Assembly: GCF_900115195.1 (NCBI RefSeq)
Contig: NZ_FOVO01000015.1
Coordinates: 16,907 to 80,906, forward strand
Length of the DNA stretch: 64,000 nucleotides
Source of the DNA: Xenorhabdus japonica
GTDB taxonomy: Bacteria; Pseudomonadota; Gammaproteobacteria; Enterobacterales; Enterobacteriaceae
Direction: 5' to 3'
The notes under the pieces were generated by a model. That model made no database searches, was not told where the DNA came from, and saw only the letters and a program-made list of their open reading frames with translations. The translations under genes and the position numbers were made by a program. Positions 43,791 to 58,131 of this stretch are shown piece after piece (position 1 is the first letter of the stretch; each line of letters begins with the position of its first letter).

Positions 43791-43870
43791 ATCCCCTTCA
43801 CCTTTCAAGCCGCTGCTTTGTTGGATTCGTTCACTTGCCGCCGCGCTGCAACTTGAAATCTATTGGGGAT
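43791..43870. repeat. dispersed palindromic repeat, copy 2
   Basis: The ends are ATCCCCTTCACCTTTCAAGC and CAACTTGAAATCTATTGGGG, with the inverted terminal ATCCCC/GGGGAT. It lies between glmU and glmS. It shares arms with copies 1 and 3. Confidence 0.7.
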
Positions 43871-43891
43871 TTTTTTATGGATATATCTTAT

Positions 43892-45292
43892 TTATTTTTT
43901 CTTTACTGGACGCTGCCAATTTTTAATATGAGTTTGTTTTACGCGGCTGATTACCAGCTCATTCTCAGCAACGTTTTTTGTTACAGTAGTTCCAGCGCCA
44001 ATCGTTGCCCCGTTAGCTACTGTAACTGGTGCAACAAGCTGGGTATCAGAACCAACAAATACATCATCACCAATGATGGTTTTAAACTTATTGACGCCAT
44101 CATAGTTGCAGGTAATGGTTCCCGCACCAATATTCACATTATTGCCAATTTCAGAATCGCCAAGATAAGTCAGGTGACCTGCTTTAGAACCTTTGCCAAG
44201 GAAAGATTTTTTCATTTCAACGAAATTGCCAACATGCGCTTTTTCCGCCAATTTGGAACCCGGGCGTAAACGAGCAAAAGGCCCAATCGTACACTCAGCA
44301 GCAATTTCAGAATCTTCAATGACGGAGTAAGGGCTAATGACGGTATCATTACCAATTACGCAATTTTTCAGGATACAACCTGAGCCAATCTCAACATTAT
44401 TTCTCAGTGTGACATGGCCCTTGATAATGACATTGGTATCAATCACTACATCGCGACCATGTTCTAATGTTCCCCGCAAATCAAAACGTGCCGGATCTAA
44501 TAACATGACGCCAGCCAATAGTAATTTTTCAGCTTGTTCTGATTGGTAAATGCGCTCCAAAGCGGAAAGTTGAAGGCGATTGTTGACCCCTTCCATCTCA
44601 CTTAAACGGCTTGGGTGTACTGCCTTGATTTGACGACCTTCTTTATGTGCAAGCGCAATAATATCGGTCAGATAATATTCGCCTTGTGCGTTGTTGTTTT
44701 CCAACTTGAATAACCAACGTTTTAAATCACCGCCATTTGCCACCAAAATACCGGTGTTGATTTCGTTGATTCTACGCTGTTCTTCCGTTGCATCTTTTTG
44801 TTCGATAATGCCCGTCACTTCACCATTTTCACGAATGATACGACCATAGCCCGTTGGATTATCCAGAATTGCAGTTAATAAACCAATTCCACCCTCAGGT
44901 TTAGCCTCAATCAAACGCTCTAAAGTATCTTTGGCAATCAAAGGCACATCACCGTAAAGAATCAGAATATCTTCATCATCCGAAAAGTGCGGGGCAGCTT
45001 GCTGCATAGCATGACCAGTACCTAGCTGTTCAGCTTGCAATACCCAGCTCAGATTTTGGTTGGAAAGTGCTTGTTTCATCAGATCACCGCCATGCCCATA
45101 AACCAAATGAACATTTTGAGTACCCAACTCCATTGCGGTGTCAATAACATGCTGAACCATTGGTTTCCCGGCCAGCAAGTGCAGAACTTTGGGAAGAGCG
45201 GAATACATGCGAGTTCCCTTGCCTGCGGCAAGGATCACGACACTTTTTTCACTGACACGATTTGCATTGGCACTATTTGCAATAATAGACAT
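43892..45292 (-). CDS. glmU: bifunctional UDP-N-acetylglucosamine pyrophosphorylase / glucosamine-1-phosphate N-acetyltransferase
   Basis: A 466-residue enzyme completing UDP-GlcNAc synthesis. The N-terminal uridylyltransferase domain has [20 protein letters not shown] and [10 protein letters not shown]. The C-terminal left-handed beta-helix has hexapeptide repeats ([40 protein letters not shown]). ATG at 45292 gives a family-length protein; a longer frame to 45394 adds 34 unrelated residues. It acts after GlmS, encoded next door. Confidence 0.96.
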   Translation of the reverse strand: MSIIANSANANRVSEKSVVILAAGKGTRMYSALPKVLHLLAGKPMVQHVIDTAMELGTQNVHLVYGHGGDLMKQALSNQNLSWVLQAEQLGTGHAMQQAAPHFSDDEDILILYGDVPLIAKDTLERLIEAKPEGGIGLLTAILDNPTGYGRIIRENGEVTGIIEQKDATEEQRRINEINTGILVANGGDLKRWLFKLENNNAQGEYYLTDIIALAHKEGRQIKAVHPSRLSEMEGVNNRLQLSALERIYQSEQAEKLLLAGVMLLDPARFDLRGTLEHGRDVVIDTNVIIKGHVTLRNNVEIGSGCILKNCVIGNDTVISPYSVIEDSEIAAECTIGPFARLRPGSKLAEKAHVGNFVEMKKSFLGKGSKAGHLTYLGDSEIGNNVNIGAGTITCNYDGVNKFKTIIGDDVFVGSDTQLVAPVTVANGATIGAGTTVTKNVAENELVISRVKQTHIKNWQRPVKKK

Positions 45293-45369
45293 AAGAAACC
45301 TGACAATTCCAATTTTAAGTATGAAAGTAAACCTGTTTGCGAAATAAATTGCCACATATTTCGCAATGC

Positions 45370-45403
45370 AAAAAAGCCAGTTAGCTTTCACCAACTGGCT
45401 TTC
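45370..45403 (-). terminator. ATP synthase operon terminator
   Basis: On the minus strand AAAGCCAGTT and AACTGGCTTTTTT pair around a 10-base loop and end in T6. It lies about 75 bases after the atpC stop, beyond a repeat copy. Confidence 0.88.
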
Positions 45404-45415
45404 TATCTAACTGCC

Positions 45416-45475
45416 TATATCCTTCATCTTTCAAGTTGCAACTCATTTGGATGCAATTCGAAATCTATCGGATAA
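45416..45475. repeat. dispersed palindromic repeat, copy 3
   Basis: TATATCCTTCATCTTTCAAG leads to a GTTGCAACTC centre and a TTCGAAATCTATCGGATA end. It is directly behind the atpC stop and before the operon terminator, so it is transcribed as part of the atp 3' untranslated region. It could act as a stabilising stem-loop. Confidence 0.7.
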
Positions 45476-45901
45476 TTATAACATCAACTTTTTTGTCATC
45501 TCGATAACGCGAAGTTTCGCGATCGCTTTCGACAATTCAGCAGATGCCTGAGCATAATCAACATCGCCGTGAGAATTACGGATGTGTTCTTCTGCCTCGC
45601 GCTTGGCTTCAAGCACTTTAGCTTCGTCCAAATCCTTACCACGGATCGCTGTATCAGACAGTACGATAACGCCGTTTGGCTGTACTTCAAGAATTCCACC
45701 TGACAGGTAGATAAACTCTTCTTCACCAAACTGTTTAACAATACGTATCATGCCCGGTTTTATGGCAGTCAGCAGTGGTGTGTGTTGAGGATAGATCCCC
45801 AACTCACCTTCACTACCTGTCACCTGAATTTTCTGTACCAGCCCTTCAAACAGCTGTTTTTCAGCACTGACTACGTTCAGGGAGAACGTCATTGCAGCCA
45901 T
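45476..45901 (-). CDS. atpC: ATP synthase F1 epsilon subunit
   Basis: A 141-residue central-stalk subunit that couples gamma rotation and inhibits ATP hydrolysis. The N-terminal beta-sandwich ([20 protein letters not shown]) and C-terminal helical hairpin are recognisable. ATG at 45901 follows GGAGG. It is the last gene of atpIBEFHAGDC. Confidence 0.96.
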   Translation of the reverse strand: MAAMTFSLNVVSAEKQLFEGLVQKIQVTGSEGELGIYPQHTPLLTAIKPGMIRIVKQFGEEEFIYLSGGILEVQPNGVIVLSDTAIRGKDLDEAKVLEAKREAEEHIRNSHGDVDYAQASAELSKAIAKLRVIEMTKKLML

Positions 45902-45922
45902 ATCAACCTCCCGTCAGCCGTA

Positions 45923-47332
<1,410 letters not shown>

Positions 47333-47339
47333 CTAGCTG

Positions 47340-48203
47340 TTAAACCGCAGAAGCACCCGAAACGATTTCGGTGAGTTCCTGAGTGATACTGGCCTGACGA
47401 GCCTTGTTGTAAACCAACTGCAACTCTTTGATCAGGTTGCCACCATTATCGGTCGCGGCTTTCATCGCTACCATTCGTGCGGCCTGTTCACTAGCCAGGT
47501 TTTCAACGACGCCCTGATAAACTTGCGATTCTATATAGCGGCGCAGCAGGGTATCCAACAACGCCTTAGGATCAGGTTCATACAGATAGTCCCAGGACTT
47601 CTTCTTCAGTGTTTCATCGTCTCCGGCTGGCAGAGGCAATAACTGAATGATCGTCGGAACCTGAGACATTGTATTTATGAACTTGTTTGTCACTATATAC
47701 AGTTTATCCAGACGTCCTTCGTCATATGCTTGCATCATGACGTGGACTGGCCCGATCAGTTCGGACAATGATGGGTTATCTCCCATCCCTGTTACTTGGG
47801 CAACAATGTTGCCACCAACAGAAGAAAAGAAAGAAACCGCTTTCGATCCAACAAGCGCCAAATCAACTTGGACGTTTTTATCAGACCAGCCTTTCATTTC
47901 TATCAGCAATTTTTTGAACAAATTAATGTTCAAACCGCCACACAAACCACGGTCAGTCGAAACAACCACATACCCAACACGCTTTACTTCGCGCTCTTCA
48001 AGATAGGGATGTTTGTATTCCAGATTACCTAACGCAAGGTGTCCAATCACACTGCGAATGGTTTCTGCATAAGGACGGCTGGCCGCCATGCGATCCTGCG
48101 TTTTACGCATTTTGGACGCGGCGACCATTTCCATCGCTTTAGTGATTTTTTGCGTGTTCTGCACACTGGCGATTTTGGTACGTATCTCTTTTGCGCCGGC
48201 CAT
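47340..48203 (-). CDS. atpG: ATP synthase F1 gamma subunit
   Basis: A 287-residue rotor shaft protein with family ends [20 protein letters not shown] and [20 protein letters not shown] at 48203 follows GGAGA and gives the E. coli length; a longer frame to 48236 adds 11 residues without support. Confidence 0.97.
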   Translation of the reverse strand: MAGAKEIRTKIASVQNTQKITKAMEMVAASKMRKTQDRMAASRPYAETIRSVIGHLALGNLEYKHPYLEEREVKRVGYVVVSTDRGLCGGLNINLFKKLLIEMKGWSDKNVQVDLALVGSKAVSFFSSVGGNIVAQVTGMGDNPSLSELIGPVHVMMQAYDEGRLDKLYIVTNKFINTMSQVPTIIQLLPLPAGDDETLKKKSWDYLYEPDPKALLDTLLRRYIESQVYQGVVENLASEQAARMVAMKAATDNGGNLIKELQLVYNKARQASITQELTEIVSGASAV

Positions 48204-48277
48204 ATCTGCTTCTCCGAATTCAACCAGACGGCCCATGTTTTTTATTCATCAACAGAATCAAACTGGGCCGAATAGTG

Positions 48278-49819
48278 TTACCAGGACTGAGTCGCCTTGA
48301 AGGATTCCAACAGAGATTTCAGCTTAGCTTCAATCTCTCCGTTGTAATCACCAGACTGGTCAATCTCTTTCAGAAGATCAGCATGTTCACGGCTAGCATA
48401 CGCCAACAGCGCAGCTTCGAAACTGACCACTTTCGCGATTTCGATATCTTCCAGATAACCACGCTCAGCGGCAAACAAAGACAGTGCCTGCTGTGCAATG
48501 GACATTGGCTGATACTGTTTCTGTTTCAACAGCTCAGTTACTTTCTGACCATGATCCAACTGCTTACGGGTTGCATCATCCAGATCAGAAGCAAACTGGG
48601 AGAATGCCGCCAGTTCACGGTACTGAGCCAGAGCGGTACGAATACCACCAGACAGTTTCTTGATGATCTTAGTCTGAGCAGCACCACCTACACGGGATAC
48701 GGAAATCCCTGGGTTAACCGCTGGACGGATACCTGCGTTGAATAGAGAAGACTCAAGGAAGATCTGGCCATCAGTGATGGAGATAACGTTTGTTGGTACG
48801 AACGCAGAAACGTCACCCGCCTGAGTTTCAATGATTGGCAATGCAGTCAGAGAACCTGTTTTACCTTTCACTTCTCCATTGGTAAAGTTTTCAACGTATT
48901 CAGCATTAACACGCGCTGCACGCTCCAACAAACGGGAGTGCAGATAGAAAACATCACCAGGGAATGCTTCACGTCCAGGTGGACGACGCAGCAACAGAGA
49001 AATCTGACGGTATGCTACAGCCTGTTTAGACAGGTCATCGTAAACAATCAGTGCATCTTCACCGCGATCACGGAAGTATTCACCCATCGCGCAACCAGAG
49101 TATGGTGCCAGATATTGCAGCGCCGCAGATTCTGAAGCGGATGCAACAACAACGATAGTGTTTTCCAGTGCGCCGTGCTCTTCCAGTTTACGAACTACGT
49201 TAGCAATGGTAGATGCTTTCTGACCAATCGCAACATAGATACATTTGATACCAGAATTACGCTGGTTGATGATCGCATCAATAGCCAGAGCGGTTTTACC
49301 CGTCTGACGGTCACCGATTACCAATTCACGCTGGCCGCGGCCAATTGGGATCATAGCATCAACGGATTTGTAACCTGTCTGGACAGGCTGGTCAACAGAC
49401 TGACGATCGATAACGCCCGGAGCAATAACTTCAACAGGAGAGAAGCCATCATTTTCAAGAGCGCCTTTGCCATCGATTGGTTCACCCAGCGTGTTAACAA
49501 CACGACCCAGCAGACCACGACCAACAGGTACTTCTAAAATACGGCCAGTACATTTGACTTTCATGCCTTCAGCTAAGTCAGCATACGGACCCATCACAAC
49601 TGCACCTACAGAGTCACGCTCTAAGTTCAGTGCAATTGCGTAACGATTACCAGGCAGAGAGATCATTTCACCCTGCATGACATCGGCTAAACCGTGAATA
49701 CGAATGATACCGTCGTTAACGGAAACAATCGTACCTTCATTGTGAGCTTCGCTCACGACATTGAACTGAGCAATACGCTGTTTGATCAGTTCGCTGATTT
49801 CGGTGGAATTCAGTTGCAT
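48278..49819 (-). CDS. atpA: ATP synthase F1 alpha subunit
   Basis: A 513-residue regulatory nucleotide-binding subunit. The P-loop is [18 protein letters not shown], and the signature [17 protein letters not shown] is present. The N-terminus [20 protein letters not shown] and the length match enterobacteria. Confidence 0.98.
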   Translation of the reverse strand: MQLNSTEISELIKQRIAQFNVVSEAHNEGTIVSVNDGIIRIHGLADVMQGEMISLPGNRYAIALNLERDSVGAVVMGPYADLAEGMKVKCTGRILEVPVGRGLLGRVVNTLGEPIDGKGALENDGFSPVEVIAPGVIDRQSVDQPVQTGYKSVDAMIPIGRGQRELVIGDRQTGKTALAIDAIINQRNSGIKCIYVAIGQKASTIANVVRKLEEHGALENTIVVVASASESAALQYLAPYSGCAMGEYFRDRGEDALIVYDDLSKQAVAYRQISLLLRRPPGREAFPGDVFYLHSRLLERAARVNAEYVENFTNGEVKGKTGSLTALPIIETQAGDVSAFVPTNVISITDGQIFLESSLFNAGIRPAVNPGISVSRVGGAAQTKIIKKLSGGIRTALAQYRELAAFSQFASDLDDATRKQLDHGQKVTELLKQKQYQPMSIAQQALSLFAAERGYLEDIEIAKVVSFEAALLAYASREHADLLKEIDQSGDYNGEIEAKLKSLLESFKATQSW

Positions 49820-49833
49820 ATGCTCCAGTCCCC

Positions 49834-50367
49834 TTAAGACTGCAAGACGTCTGTTAAACGATCCAGACGGCCACGAATACTGCCATCGATCACCATGTCA
49901 CCAGCGCGGATAACCACACCGGCAATAACAGACTTGTCAATTTTGCAATTCAGCTTCACTTTGCGTGACAGACGTTTTTCCATCGCCGCAGAAATTTTAG
50001 CTTGCTGTTGCTCATTCAGTTCGGACGCAGAAATCACTTCAACATCAATGGTTGATTCAAGTGACGCACGCAATTGGATAAATTGCTGGAAGACTTCTGG
50101 CAGTACCAGCAAGCGACCATTTTCTGCCATTACACGAATAAAGTTCTGAGCATGCTCATCAACCTGCTCACCACAAATGGTGATGAAGGTTTTGGCTAAC
50201 GTTTCCGGTGCCAATGAACCGGAAAGCAGCTCACCAACCTGCTCATTGCGAGTGACCTCAGCTGTGAACGCCAGCATGTTTTGCCAGTGTTCAAGAGATT
50301 GGTGTTCTACAGCAAAGTCAAAAGCTGCTTTGGCGTAGGGGCGAGCTACCGTAGCAAATTCAGACAT
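49834..50367 (-). CDS. atpH: ATP synthase F1 delta subunit
   Basis: A 177-residue peripheral-stalk protein linking the top of F1 to the b subunits. It begins [20 protein letters not shown] and ends [16 protein letters not shown], the family signatures. Confidence 0.97.
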   Translation of the reverse strand: MSEFATVARPYAKAAFDFAVEHQSLEHWQNMLAFTAEVTRNEQVGELLSGSLAPETLAKTFITICGEQVDEHAQNFIRVMAENGRLLVLPEVFQQFIQLRASLESTIDVEVISASELNEQQQAKISAAMEKRLSRKVKLNCKIDKSVIAGVVIRAGDMVIDGSIRGRLDRLTDVLQS

Positions 50368-50379
50368 GCCCCTCCCTCC

Positions 50380-50850
50380 TTACAGTTCAGCGACCAGTTT
50401 ATCAACGATGTCGCTGTTAGCAGCTTCATCCACGGAACGTTCGATGATTTTCTCGGCACCTGCGATAGCCAGCATCGCAACCTGTTTACGTAACTCTTCA
50501 CGAGCGCGTTTGCGTTCAGCTTCAATTTCAGCGTGAGCCTGCGCTACAATTTTGTTACGTTCCAGCTCAGCTTCTGTTTTAGCGTCATCAATGATTTGGG
50601 CTTTTTGTTTATTAGCCAGCTCAATGATAACTTGCGCATCAGCTTTTGCTTTTTTCAGTTGGTCGGACGCATTGGCTTGCGCTAAGTCCAGGTTCTTTTT
50701 AACACGCTCTGCTGAAGCCAAACCGTCAGCAATCTCTTTCTGACGTTTTTCAATGGCCGCCATGATTGGTGGCCATACATACTTCATGCAGAACAAAACA
50801 AACAGGACAAACGCGATGGCCTGGCCGAGGATTGTTGCGTTAATATTCAC
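50380..50850 (-). CDS. atpF: ATP synthase F0 b subunit
   Basis: A 156-residue stator protein with one N-terminal membrane helix ([20 protein letters not shown]) followed by a long charged coiled coil that dimerises and reaches AtpH. It is 12 bases before atpH. Confidence 0.97.
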   Translation of the reverse strand: MNINATILGQAIAFVLFVLFCMKYVWPPIMAAIEKRQKEIADGLASAERVKKNLDLAQANASDQLKKAKADAQVIIELANKQKAQIIDDAKTEAELERNKIVAQAHAEIEAERKRAREELRKQVAMLAIAGAEKIIERSVDEAANSDIVDKLVAEL

Positions 50851-50905
50851 AGCACAATACCTCTATTTCAATTAATGAATCGGCGTAATTTTCAGTTCTG
50901 CTATT

Positions 50906-51160
<255 letters not shown>

Positions 51161-51200
51161 TTAGTTAAAACATAAGTTAAAACATAATGATTGATAAAAA

Positions 51201-52046
<846 letters not shown>

Positions 52047-52055
52047 TTAAAAACG

Positions 52056-52433
52056 CTAACCGTTCATTACGGCAGGTGCGATGATCTGCACAATCAGCAC
52101 CGCTAAATAGGCCACACCAAGTGGTGCAAATGCCGCCTTGAACACTCCTAAAGCAACTATCAGCACTGTTATCGCAATGATAACCTTAATCCCTTCGCTA
52201 ATAGCGAAAAACCATGCAATCCGTACTGGAACCCCTTCTTCTTTTGCCTTTTGGAAGCGGCTAAGCAGCATAAAAATGGCATTTGGTAGCCAACACGCCA
52301 GCCCACCGACAAAAGCAGAAGCGCCCCACTCTATACTTTTGGTACAAAAAGCCACACTGAGAATAACAAAAGTCATTAACTGCAAAAGTAACAGTTTCAG
52401 TACCATTCTACCGCTGTAAAGGGATACAGACAT
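52056..52433 (-). CDS. atpI: ATP synthase assembly protein AtpI
   Basis: A 125-residue membrane protein with four helices, the first gene of the atp operon. It assists c-ring assembly and is not part of the finished enzyme. ATG at 52433 (MSVSLYSGRMVLK) resembles the E. coli start; the best Shine-Dalgarno (GGAG) is 12 bases away, so a start at 52466 remains possible. It is less conserved than the other atp genes, as is usual. Confidence 0.9.
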   Translation of the reverse strand: MSVSLYSGRMVLKLLLLQLMTFVILSVAFCTKSIEWGASAFVGGLACWLPNAIFMLLSRFQKAKEEGVPVRIAWFFAISEGIKVIIAITVLIVALGVFKAAFAPLGVAYLAVLIVQIIAPAVMNG

Positions 52434-52678
52434 GACTTTTGTTTTCTCCCTGAGGTACGCCATCACATATCAGGCTTTGCTGAATGTTGTATAAAACTGG
52501 CTTTGCTTAAGAGTGTCAAGTGACAAAAACGTGCAAATTATACGGGCAGCCAAAATGAATTCAATCCATAAGTAGCGAAAAAGTGAATTATTATTTAAAT
52601 TTCTAACTTTGGTGCTAGATCGCTCACAAATACCATTTAATATTCTGCAATTCTTAATGATATAACCTCAAAATTAAA

Positions 52679-52695
52679 CGTGACACACATCACAC
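52679..52695. promoter_or_regulatory. CRP-like site upstream of the atp operon
   Basis: CGTGACACACATCACAC fits the symmetric CRP pattern GTGA-N6-TCAC. It lies about 245 bases upstream of atpI, in a 611-base AT-rich interval (52434-53044) with no gene. The atp promoters must be in this interval but were not placed with confidence. Confidence 0.4.
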
Positions 52696-52965
52696 TAAAC
52701 AAAATTCATCAATTATATTTATCATTAAATGTATAATGGAAATATTTTGTTTTTTTCATTTAAAATCAATTAACTAATATTACAACTATAAAGTTTTATC
52801 TTATATACCGATAAAAGAGGTTAGATGCTTATTTTACTTACTTTCCCTAAAATTTATTTATAAAGAAAATTGATAACGATCTTTAGAAGGAGAAATTCTT
52901 CCAATATAAAAATAACGTTGGTTTTCTGTGAATTATCAGTAAATAAATTTGGATCTATGGAAGGG

Positions 52966-53018
52966 AATAATTAGTAACTCCCGTTACATTTTAAATGTAG
53001 TTGGCGTTACTAATTATT
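52966..53018. repeat. 53-bp palindrome between rsmG and atpI
   Basis: Perfect 13-base arms, AATAATTAGTAAC and GTTACTAATTATT, enclose an inner TACATT/AATGTA stem. It lies 27 bases after the rsmG stop and probably forms the 3' end of the mnmG-rsmG transcript, although no U tract follows directly. Confidence 0.75.
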
Positions 53019-53044
53019 TGCGTTTTTATTGACTAACAGCAAAG

Positions 53045-53665
53045 TTAGTTTGACTTAAGTATTACCAGATGGCGTTGTTCATCCAATCCTGAGATCTGGA
53101 GAGGAATGACAGTATCAAGTACAATCTCCGTAGGCAATTGAGTCAATTCATCTTTCGGTAATACACCTTTCAAGGCATAAAAACGTCCTTCAAGTGGTTG
53201 GGGAAGATGGCTACACCATGAGAGCATGTCTTGCAGTGAAGCAAATGCACGGCTAATTACTCCATCAAAAAGGGGTTCAGGAATAAATTCTTCAACCCGG
53301 CTCTGTACAGGCTCAATATTGGTCAAACCTAATTCATGTTGAACCTGACGCAGAAAGCGAACTCGTTTTCCCAAACTATCCAACAAAGTGAAATGGGACT
53401 CTGGACGCACAATTGCTAGCGGAACACCTGGCAAACCAGGACCTGTTCCCACATCAATAAATCGCGTTCCATGCAGGTATGGATTAACAACAATGCTATC
53501 CATAATATGCCGAACCAACATTTGTTGCGGATCTCGGACAGATGTCAGGTTGTAAGCCTTGTTCCACTTATTCAGCATGTCAACGTAGGCAACAAGCTGC
53601 TGTTTTTGTTCCAATGTTAACTCAATGTTCGTTTTCGCCAGCAGCGATTCCAATTTGTTAAGCAA
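53045..53665 (-). CDS. rsmG: 16S rRNA (guanine-527-N7)-methyltransferase
   Basis: A 206-residue SAM-dependent methyltransferase modifying G527 of 16S rRNA. The SAM motif [17 protein letters not shown] and [16 protein letters not shown] are family-typical. It follows mnmG by 11 bases in the same direction (the former gidAB pair). Confidence 0.97.
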   Translation of the reverse strand: MLNKLESLLAKTNIELTLEQKQQLVAYVDMLNKWNKAYNLTSVRDPQQMLVRHIMDSIVVNPYLHGTRFIDVGTGPGLPGVPLAIVRPESHFTLLDSLGKRVRFLRQVQHELGLTNIEPVQSRVEEFIPEPLFDGVISRAFASLQDMLSWCSHLPQPLEGRFYALKGVLPKDELTQLPTEIVLDTVIPLQISGLDEQRHLVILKSN

Positions 53666-53676
53666 AATTTGTCTCC

Positions 53677-55566
53677 TTAGGCGCTACGACGCAATAAACC
53701 TTGTTTTTTCAGCCATACCAGCAAAATAGAAATTGCGGCTGGAGTGACGCCTGAAATACGTGAAGCCTGACCAATTGAACTTGGTTTATGATCATTCAGT
53801 TTTGCAATAACTTCATTGGAAAGCCCGTTGATTTGTTGATAATCCAAATCAACTGGTAATGCCGTATTTTCATTACGTAATTGCTTTTCGATCTCTTCTT
53901 GCTGACGAGCAATGTAGCCTTCGTACTTCACTTGAATTTCAACTTGATCAGCAGCTTGTGGCTCTGTCAGTCCGGGTGAAAAACGTGGAAATGAAGTCAG
54001 TAATTCATAATTCATCTCAGGACGACGCAGCAAATCTTCACCATTGGCTTCTTTTGATAACGGTTTTTTCAACATTTGGTTGATATCCGCTAGGTTGTCA
54101 GAATTAGGATGAACCCAGATATTGCGCAGACGTTGGCGCTCCTGTTCTATCATTTCAAATTTGCGGCAATAATGTTCCCAACGGAGATCATCAACCAAGC
54201 CAAGTTTACGACCTTGTTCAGTCAGACGAAGATCCGCATTATCTTCACGCAGCATCAAGCGATATTCAGCACGGGATGTAAACATGCGATAAGGCTCTTT
54301 AGTACCAAGTGTGCATAGATCATCAACCAATACGCCAATATAAGCCTGATCACGGCGTGGGAACCAACCTTCTTCACCATTGGCATAACGTGCAGCATTG
54401 AGGCCAGCCAGTAACCCTTGTGCAGCTGCTTCTTCATATCCTGTAGTGCCATTGATTTGGCCAGCAAAGAACAGACCGTGGATAAATTTACTTTCCAGTG
54501 TTTGTTTTAAATCACGCGGATCAAAGAAATCATATTCGATCGCATAACCAGGACGAATGATGCGGGCATTTTCCATGCCTTTCATGGAATGAACTATTTG
54601 CATCTGAACATCAAATGGCAAACTGGTCGAAATGCCGTTCGGATAGATTTCGTTACTGGTCAGTCCCTCTGGTTCCAAGAAGATCTGGTGAGCGTTACGA
54701 TCCGCAAAACGCATAACTTTGTCTTCAATGGAAGGACAGTAACGGGGACCGATCCCTTCGATGATCCCTGCATACATTGGACTGCGATCCAAGTTATTGC
54801 GGATCACTTCATGGGTTTTTTCATTGGTATGTGTGATGTAGCACGGGATCTGCCGTGGGTGTTGATTAACGTTGCCCATGAATGAAAAGACTGGTGTCGG
54901 ATTATCGCCCAGTTGTTGTTCGAGCTGACTAAAATCAATAGTTCGTGCATCAATGCGAGGTGGTGTGCCTGTTTTTAGGCGAGCTACACGCAAAGGTAAT
55001 TCACGCAAACGATGAGATAATGAGATCGCAGGAGGATCTCCTGCTCGTCCTCCACTGTAGTTTTCCAATCCGATGTGAATTTTTCCATCAAGGAAAGTCC
55101 CTACTGTGAGAACTACAGACTTAGCCTTGAATTTCAAACCCATACGAGTAACGACACCTGTAACAGTATCATTTTCAACGATGAGATCTTCAACTGGCTG
55201 CTGGAAGATCATTAAGTTAGGTTGATTTTCCAGTGTTGTTCTTACAGCTTGTCGGTAAAGTACTCGATCTGCTTGTGCGCGTGTTGCCCGAACAGCTGGA
55301 CCTTTGCTAGCATTGAGTGTTCGAAACTGAATGCCTGCTTGATCCGTAGCTTTTGCCATTAAGCCATCAAGTGCATCGATCTCTTTTACCAGATGCCCTT
55401 TACCGATCCCACCAATGGCTGGATTGCATGACATCTGGCCCAAAGTATCAATATTGTGAGTCAGTAGTAAGGTTTGACGCCCCATACGTGCGGAGGCCAT
55501 CGCTGCTTCAGTACCGGCATGGCCTCCGCCGATAATGATGACGTCAAAGTGCTCTGGATAAAACAT
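53677..55566 (-). CDS. mnmG: tRNA uridine-5-carboxymethylaminomethyl modification enzyme MnmG
   Basis: A 629-residue FAD protein working with MnmE on wobble uridine 34. The N-terminal dinucleotide fold is [20 protein letters not shown]. The active-site regions [20 protein letters not shown] and [20 protein letters not shown] are present. It sits directly beside oriC, as in E. coli, and its transcription runs away from the origin. Confidence 0.98.
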   Translation of the reverse strand: MFYPEHFDVIIIGGGHAGTEAAMASARMGRQTLLLTHNIDTLGQMSCNPAIGGIGKGHLVKEIDALDGLMAKATDQAGIQFRTLNASKGPAVRATRAQADRVLYRQAVRTTLENQPNLMIFQQPVEDLIVENDTVTGVVTRMGLKFKAKSVVLTVGTFLDGKIHIGLENYSGGRAGDPPAISLSHRLRELPLRVARLKTGTPPRIDARTIDFSQLEQQLGDNPTPVFSFMGNVNQHPRQIPCYITHTNEKTHEVIRNNLDRSPMYAGIIEGIGPRYCPSIEDKVMRFADRNAHQIFLEPEGLTSNEIYPNGISTSLPFDVQMQIVHSMKGMENARIIRPGYAIEYDFFDPRDLKQTLESKFIHGLFFAGQINGTTGYEEAAAQGLLAGLNAARYANGEEGWFPRRDQAYIGVLVDDLCTLGTKEPYRMFTSRAEYRLMLREDNADLRLTEQGRKLGLVDDLRWEHYCRKFEMIEQERQRLRNIWVHPNSDNLADINQMLKKPLSKEANGEDLLRRPEMNYELLTSFPRFSPGLTEPQAADQVEIQVKYEGYIARQQEEIEKQLRNENTALPVDLDYQQINGLSNEVIAKLNDHKPSSIGQASRISGVTPAAISILLVWLKKQGLLRRSA

Positions 55567-55941
55567 GTGTGAACCTTCAATTGTGAAAATGCTTCATATG
55601 CATTGAGGAGAGAATTCTACTCAAGTTTGAACCTAAGACCAAGAGGTGCGAGATCATCATTATTTAAAATAAGATCTTTTTATTTAAAGATCTCTTTATT
55701 ATATCTTTTATTAGGATCACGATCTTCTGTGGATAAGTGGATTTTCCATATAAAGATCATAACGGTGTAAAGGATCATTTGCTGTGAATGATCCGTGATC
55801 CAACTCAGTATAAGCTGGGATCTAAAAGCCTAGTTATTCACAGCCACCAGAATGATACTAGGTTATTAAATGGATAACTACGGGTTAACCCCTGCTTTTC
55901 AGATGAGTTATCCACAGTTAATCGTTATATTTTTAATCAGA
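55567..55941. other. oriC: chromosomal replication origin oriC
   Basis: This interval between mnmG and mioC matches the enterobacterial origin layout. Three AT-rich 13-mers lie at 55673-55685 (GATCTTTTTATTT), 55689-55701 (GATCTCTTTATTA) and about 55702-55714. DnaA boxes are R1 TGTGGATAA at 55728-55736, an R2-like TTATTCACA at 55834-55842, a weaker ATGGATAA near 55870, and R4 TTATCCACA at 55908-55916. Many GATC sites for Dam/SeqA are spread through it. The segment GCTGTGAATGATCCGTGATC and the TATAAGCTGGGATC stretch also match the E. coli origin core. Confidence 0.95.
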
Positions 55942-56382
55942 TCAGAGTAACTTTGCCCACTCTTTAACCCATATTTCGGCCGGATCTTCGGGAATTTCGT
56001 GTTGCAGAATGTCTATTTCCAATCGATCCCCGATCCGTTTTGCTCCGAGATCCTCCAATAAACGTTCCAGTGATCTTATTGCACCACAGAATGTGTCGTA
56101 TTCGGAGCTGCCAATGCCGATAGCACCAAATGTAATATTACTTAGATCGGGTTGCTGCTGTGTGATCGTATCTGCCAGAGGCTGGAGATTATCAGGTAAA
56201 TCTCCAGCTCCATGCGTTGAAGTAACCACAATCCATAATCCTTCAAGAGGAAGATCTTCCAATGAGGGACCATGAAGCATTTCCGTTGAAAACCCGTAAT
56301 TTTCTAAGCTCTCAGCTATATGTTCTGCGACGTATTCGGCGCTACCCATTGTACTGCCGCTGATTAAGGTTATCGTGCTCAT
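55942..56382 (-). CDS. mioC: flavodoxin-like protein MioC
   Basis: A 146-residue FMN-binding flavodoxin-like protein that in E. coli supports biotin synthase electron transfer. The phosphate loop SGSTMGSAEYVAEHIAE, the THGAGDLPDNL loop and FGAIGIGSSEYDTFCGAI are typical. ATG at 56382 is 6 bases past AAGG and gives the family length. Its transcription leads toward oriC. Confidence 0.95.
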   Translation of the reverse strand: MSTITLISGSTMGSAEYVAEHIAESLENYGFSTEMLHGPSLEDLPLEGLWIVVTSTHGAGDLPDNLQPLADTITQQQPDLSNITFGAIGIGSSEYDTFCGAIRSLERLLEDLGAKRIGDRLEIDILQHEIPEDPAEIWVKEWAKLL

Positions 56383-56472
56383 CATGATCCTTGCTAAATT
56401 AAAGAGCAACTATTGTATGCTGTGAATCTATTGGGATCTACCTGTGGATAATGTGGTTAACTGGTTTCTGCT

Positions 56473-56934
56473 TTATGGTTTTATTGTCCTCATTATCGGG
56501 TTTTGCAGAGAGATCAATGTTTCTGTTGACTGGATCTCGTCAATAGTCTGTATCTTGTTGATAAGTACGTCCTGAAGGGCTTCAATGGATCGACACATGA
56601 CCTTAATGAAAATGCTGTAGTGTCCTGTGGTGTAATAAACTTCAACGACTTCATCAAGCATATCGAGTTTCTTTAATGCTGCCGGATAGTCTTTTGCACT
56701 TTTCAATATGATACCGATAAAGCAGCACACATCGAACCCCAGTTGTTTGGCACTGATATCAACCCTAGTTCCGGTGATGATCCCTGATTGTTTCATTTTT
56801 TCTACGCGGACATGAATTGTTCCTGGGCTTACCGAGAATTTTTTGGCTAATTCTGCGTAAGGTGTACGTGCGTTCTCCATTAAAGCGTGAAGTATGTCAC
56901 GGTCTAAATTATCGATCTGATAAATTTCTGCCAT
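56473..56934 (-). CDS. asnC: transcriptional regulator AsnC
   Basis: A 153-residue Lrp/AsnC-family regulator: an N-terminal helix-turn-helix (YAELAKKFSVSPGTIHVRVE) and a C-terminal RAM ligand-binding domain ending STETLISLQNPIMRTIKP. It activates the divergent asnA in the absence of asparagine. ATG at 56934 follows AGGGA; a TTG two codons upstream is less likely. Confidence 0.96.
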   Translation of the reverse strand: MAEIYQIDNLDRDILHALMENARTPYAELAKKFSVSPGTIHVRVEKMKQSGIITGTRVDISAKQLGFDVCCFIGIILKSAKDYPAALKKLDMLDEVVEVYYTTGHYSIFIKVMCRSIEALQDVLINKIQTIDEIQSTETLISLQNPIMRTIKP

Positions 56935-57099
56935 TTTCAATCCCTATTTTTGAATGATATTCATTTTTATAGTTTAAAAATTATCGTTTGTAGATCTTAT
57001 ACAATATTTTTATTATCAGATATTGAATTTGTACTTCGTTTTGTTGCTTAATCTATATCAACAGGACACAGGGTCACTAAAAATTTTGAGATCAGCATC

Positions 57100-58092
57100 A
57101 TGAAAACATCCTTCATTGAAAAACAGCAGCAGATTAGTTTTGTGAAATCATACTTTTCCCGTCTGCTAGAGAAACAACTTAGTTTAATCGAAGTTCAAGG
57201 ACCTATCTTGAGCCGTCTTGGTGATGGTACTCAGGATAACTTGTCTGGCCATGAAAAAGCGGTTCAGGTGAAAGTGAAAACTTTGCCGGATGCCACATTT
57301 GAAGTGGTTCATTCTCTGGCGAAATGGAAACGCAAAACATTAGGTCGCTTTGGTTTTCAGGCTGAGCAAGGGTTGTATACCCACATGAAGGCTCTGCGTC
57401 CTGATGAAGATCGCTTGACTCCTATCCATTCTGTCTTTGTTGATCAGTGGGATTGGGAGAAAACGATGGGTGAAGGTCAGCGTTCACTCGACTATTTAAA
57501 ACAGACAGTAGGTAAAATCTACGAAGCAATAAAAGAAACACAACAAGCAGTAAGTAAGGAATTTGGTCTGGCACCGTTCCTGCCAGATCAAATTCACTTT
57601 ATTCACAGTGAAGAGCTTCTGAAACGTTACCCTGATCTGGATGCTAAAGGTCGTGAGCGTGAGGCCGCCAAAGAGTTTGGTGCGATTTTCCTGATGGGTA
57701 TTGGGGGTAAATTGTCTGATGGTCAGGCACATGATGTACGCGCGCCGGATTACGACGATTGGACTACACAAAACTGTGATGGTTTCTTTGGTCTGAACGG
57801 TGACATCATTGTCTGGAACCCAGTTTTGCAGGATGCTTTTGAAATTTCTTCAATGGGTATCCGTGTTGACGCAGAAGCTTTGCAACATCAGCTTGCACTG
57901 ACCGATGATGAAGATCGTCTGCAATATGATTGGCATCAAGCGCTGATTAAAGGTGACATGCCGCAATCTATTGGTGGTGGTATAGGACAATCCCGTTTGG
58001 TGATGCTGTTGCTGCAAATGGCACATATCGGTCAGGTTCAGTGCGGTGTTTGGTCACCAGAAGTCATTGAATCCGTTGAGGGCGTACTCTAA
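57100..58092 (+). CDS. asnA: aspartate-ammonia ligase (asparagine synthetase A)
   Basis: A 330-residue class II aminoacyl-tRNA-synthetase-like enzyme making asparagine from aspartate, ammonia and ATP. It begins [20 protein letters not shown] and has the motif [20 protein letters not shown] near the end. It is divergent from asnC (165-base shared control region). Confidence 0.97.
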   Translation: MKTSFIEKQQQISFVKSYFSRLLEKQLSLIEVQGPILSRLGDGTQDNLSGHEKAVQVKVKTLPDATFEVVHSLAKWKRKTLGRFGFQAEQGLYTHMKALRPDEDRLTPIHSVFVDQWDWEKTMGEGQRSLDYLKQTVGKIYEAIKETQQAVSKEFGLAPFLPDQIHFIHSEELLKRYPDLDAKGREREAAKEFGAIFLMGIGGKLSDGQAHDVRAPDYDDWTTQNCDGFFGLNGDIIVWNPVLQDAFEISSMGIRVDAEALQHQLALTDDEDRLQYDWHQALIKGDMPQSIGGGIGQSRLVMLLLQMAHIGQVQCGVWSPEVIESVEGVL

Positions 58093-58131
58093 GTTTTAAT
58101 TTTGCCATCTTTTCTATGAACGGTTTGTAAT

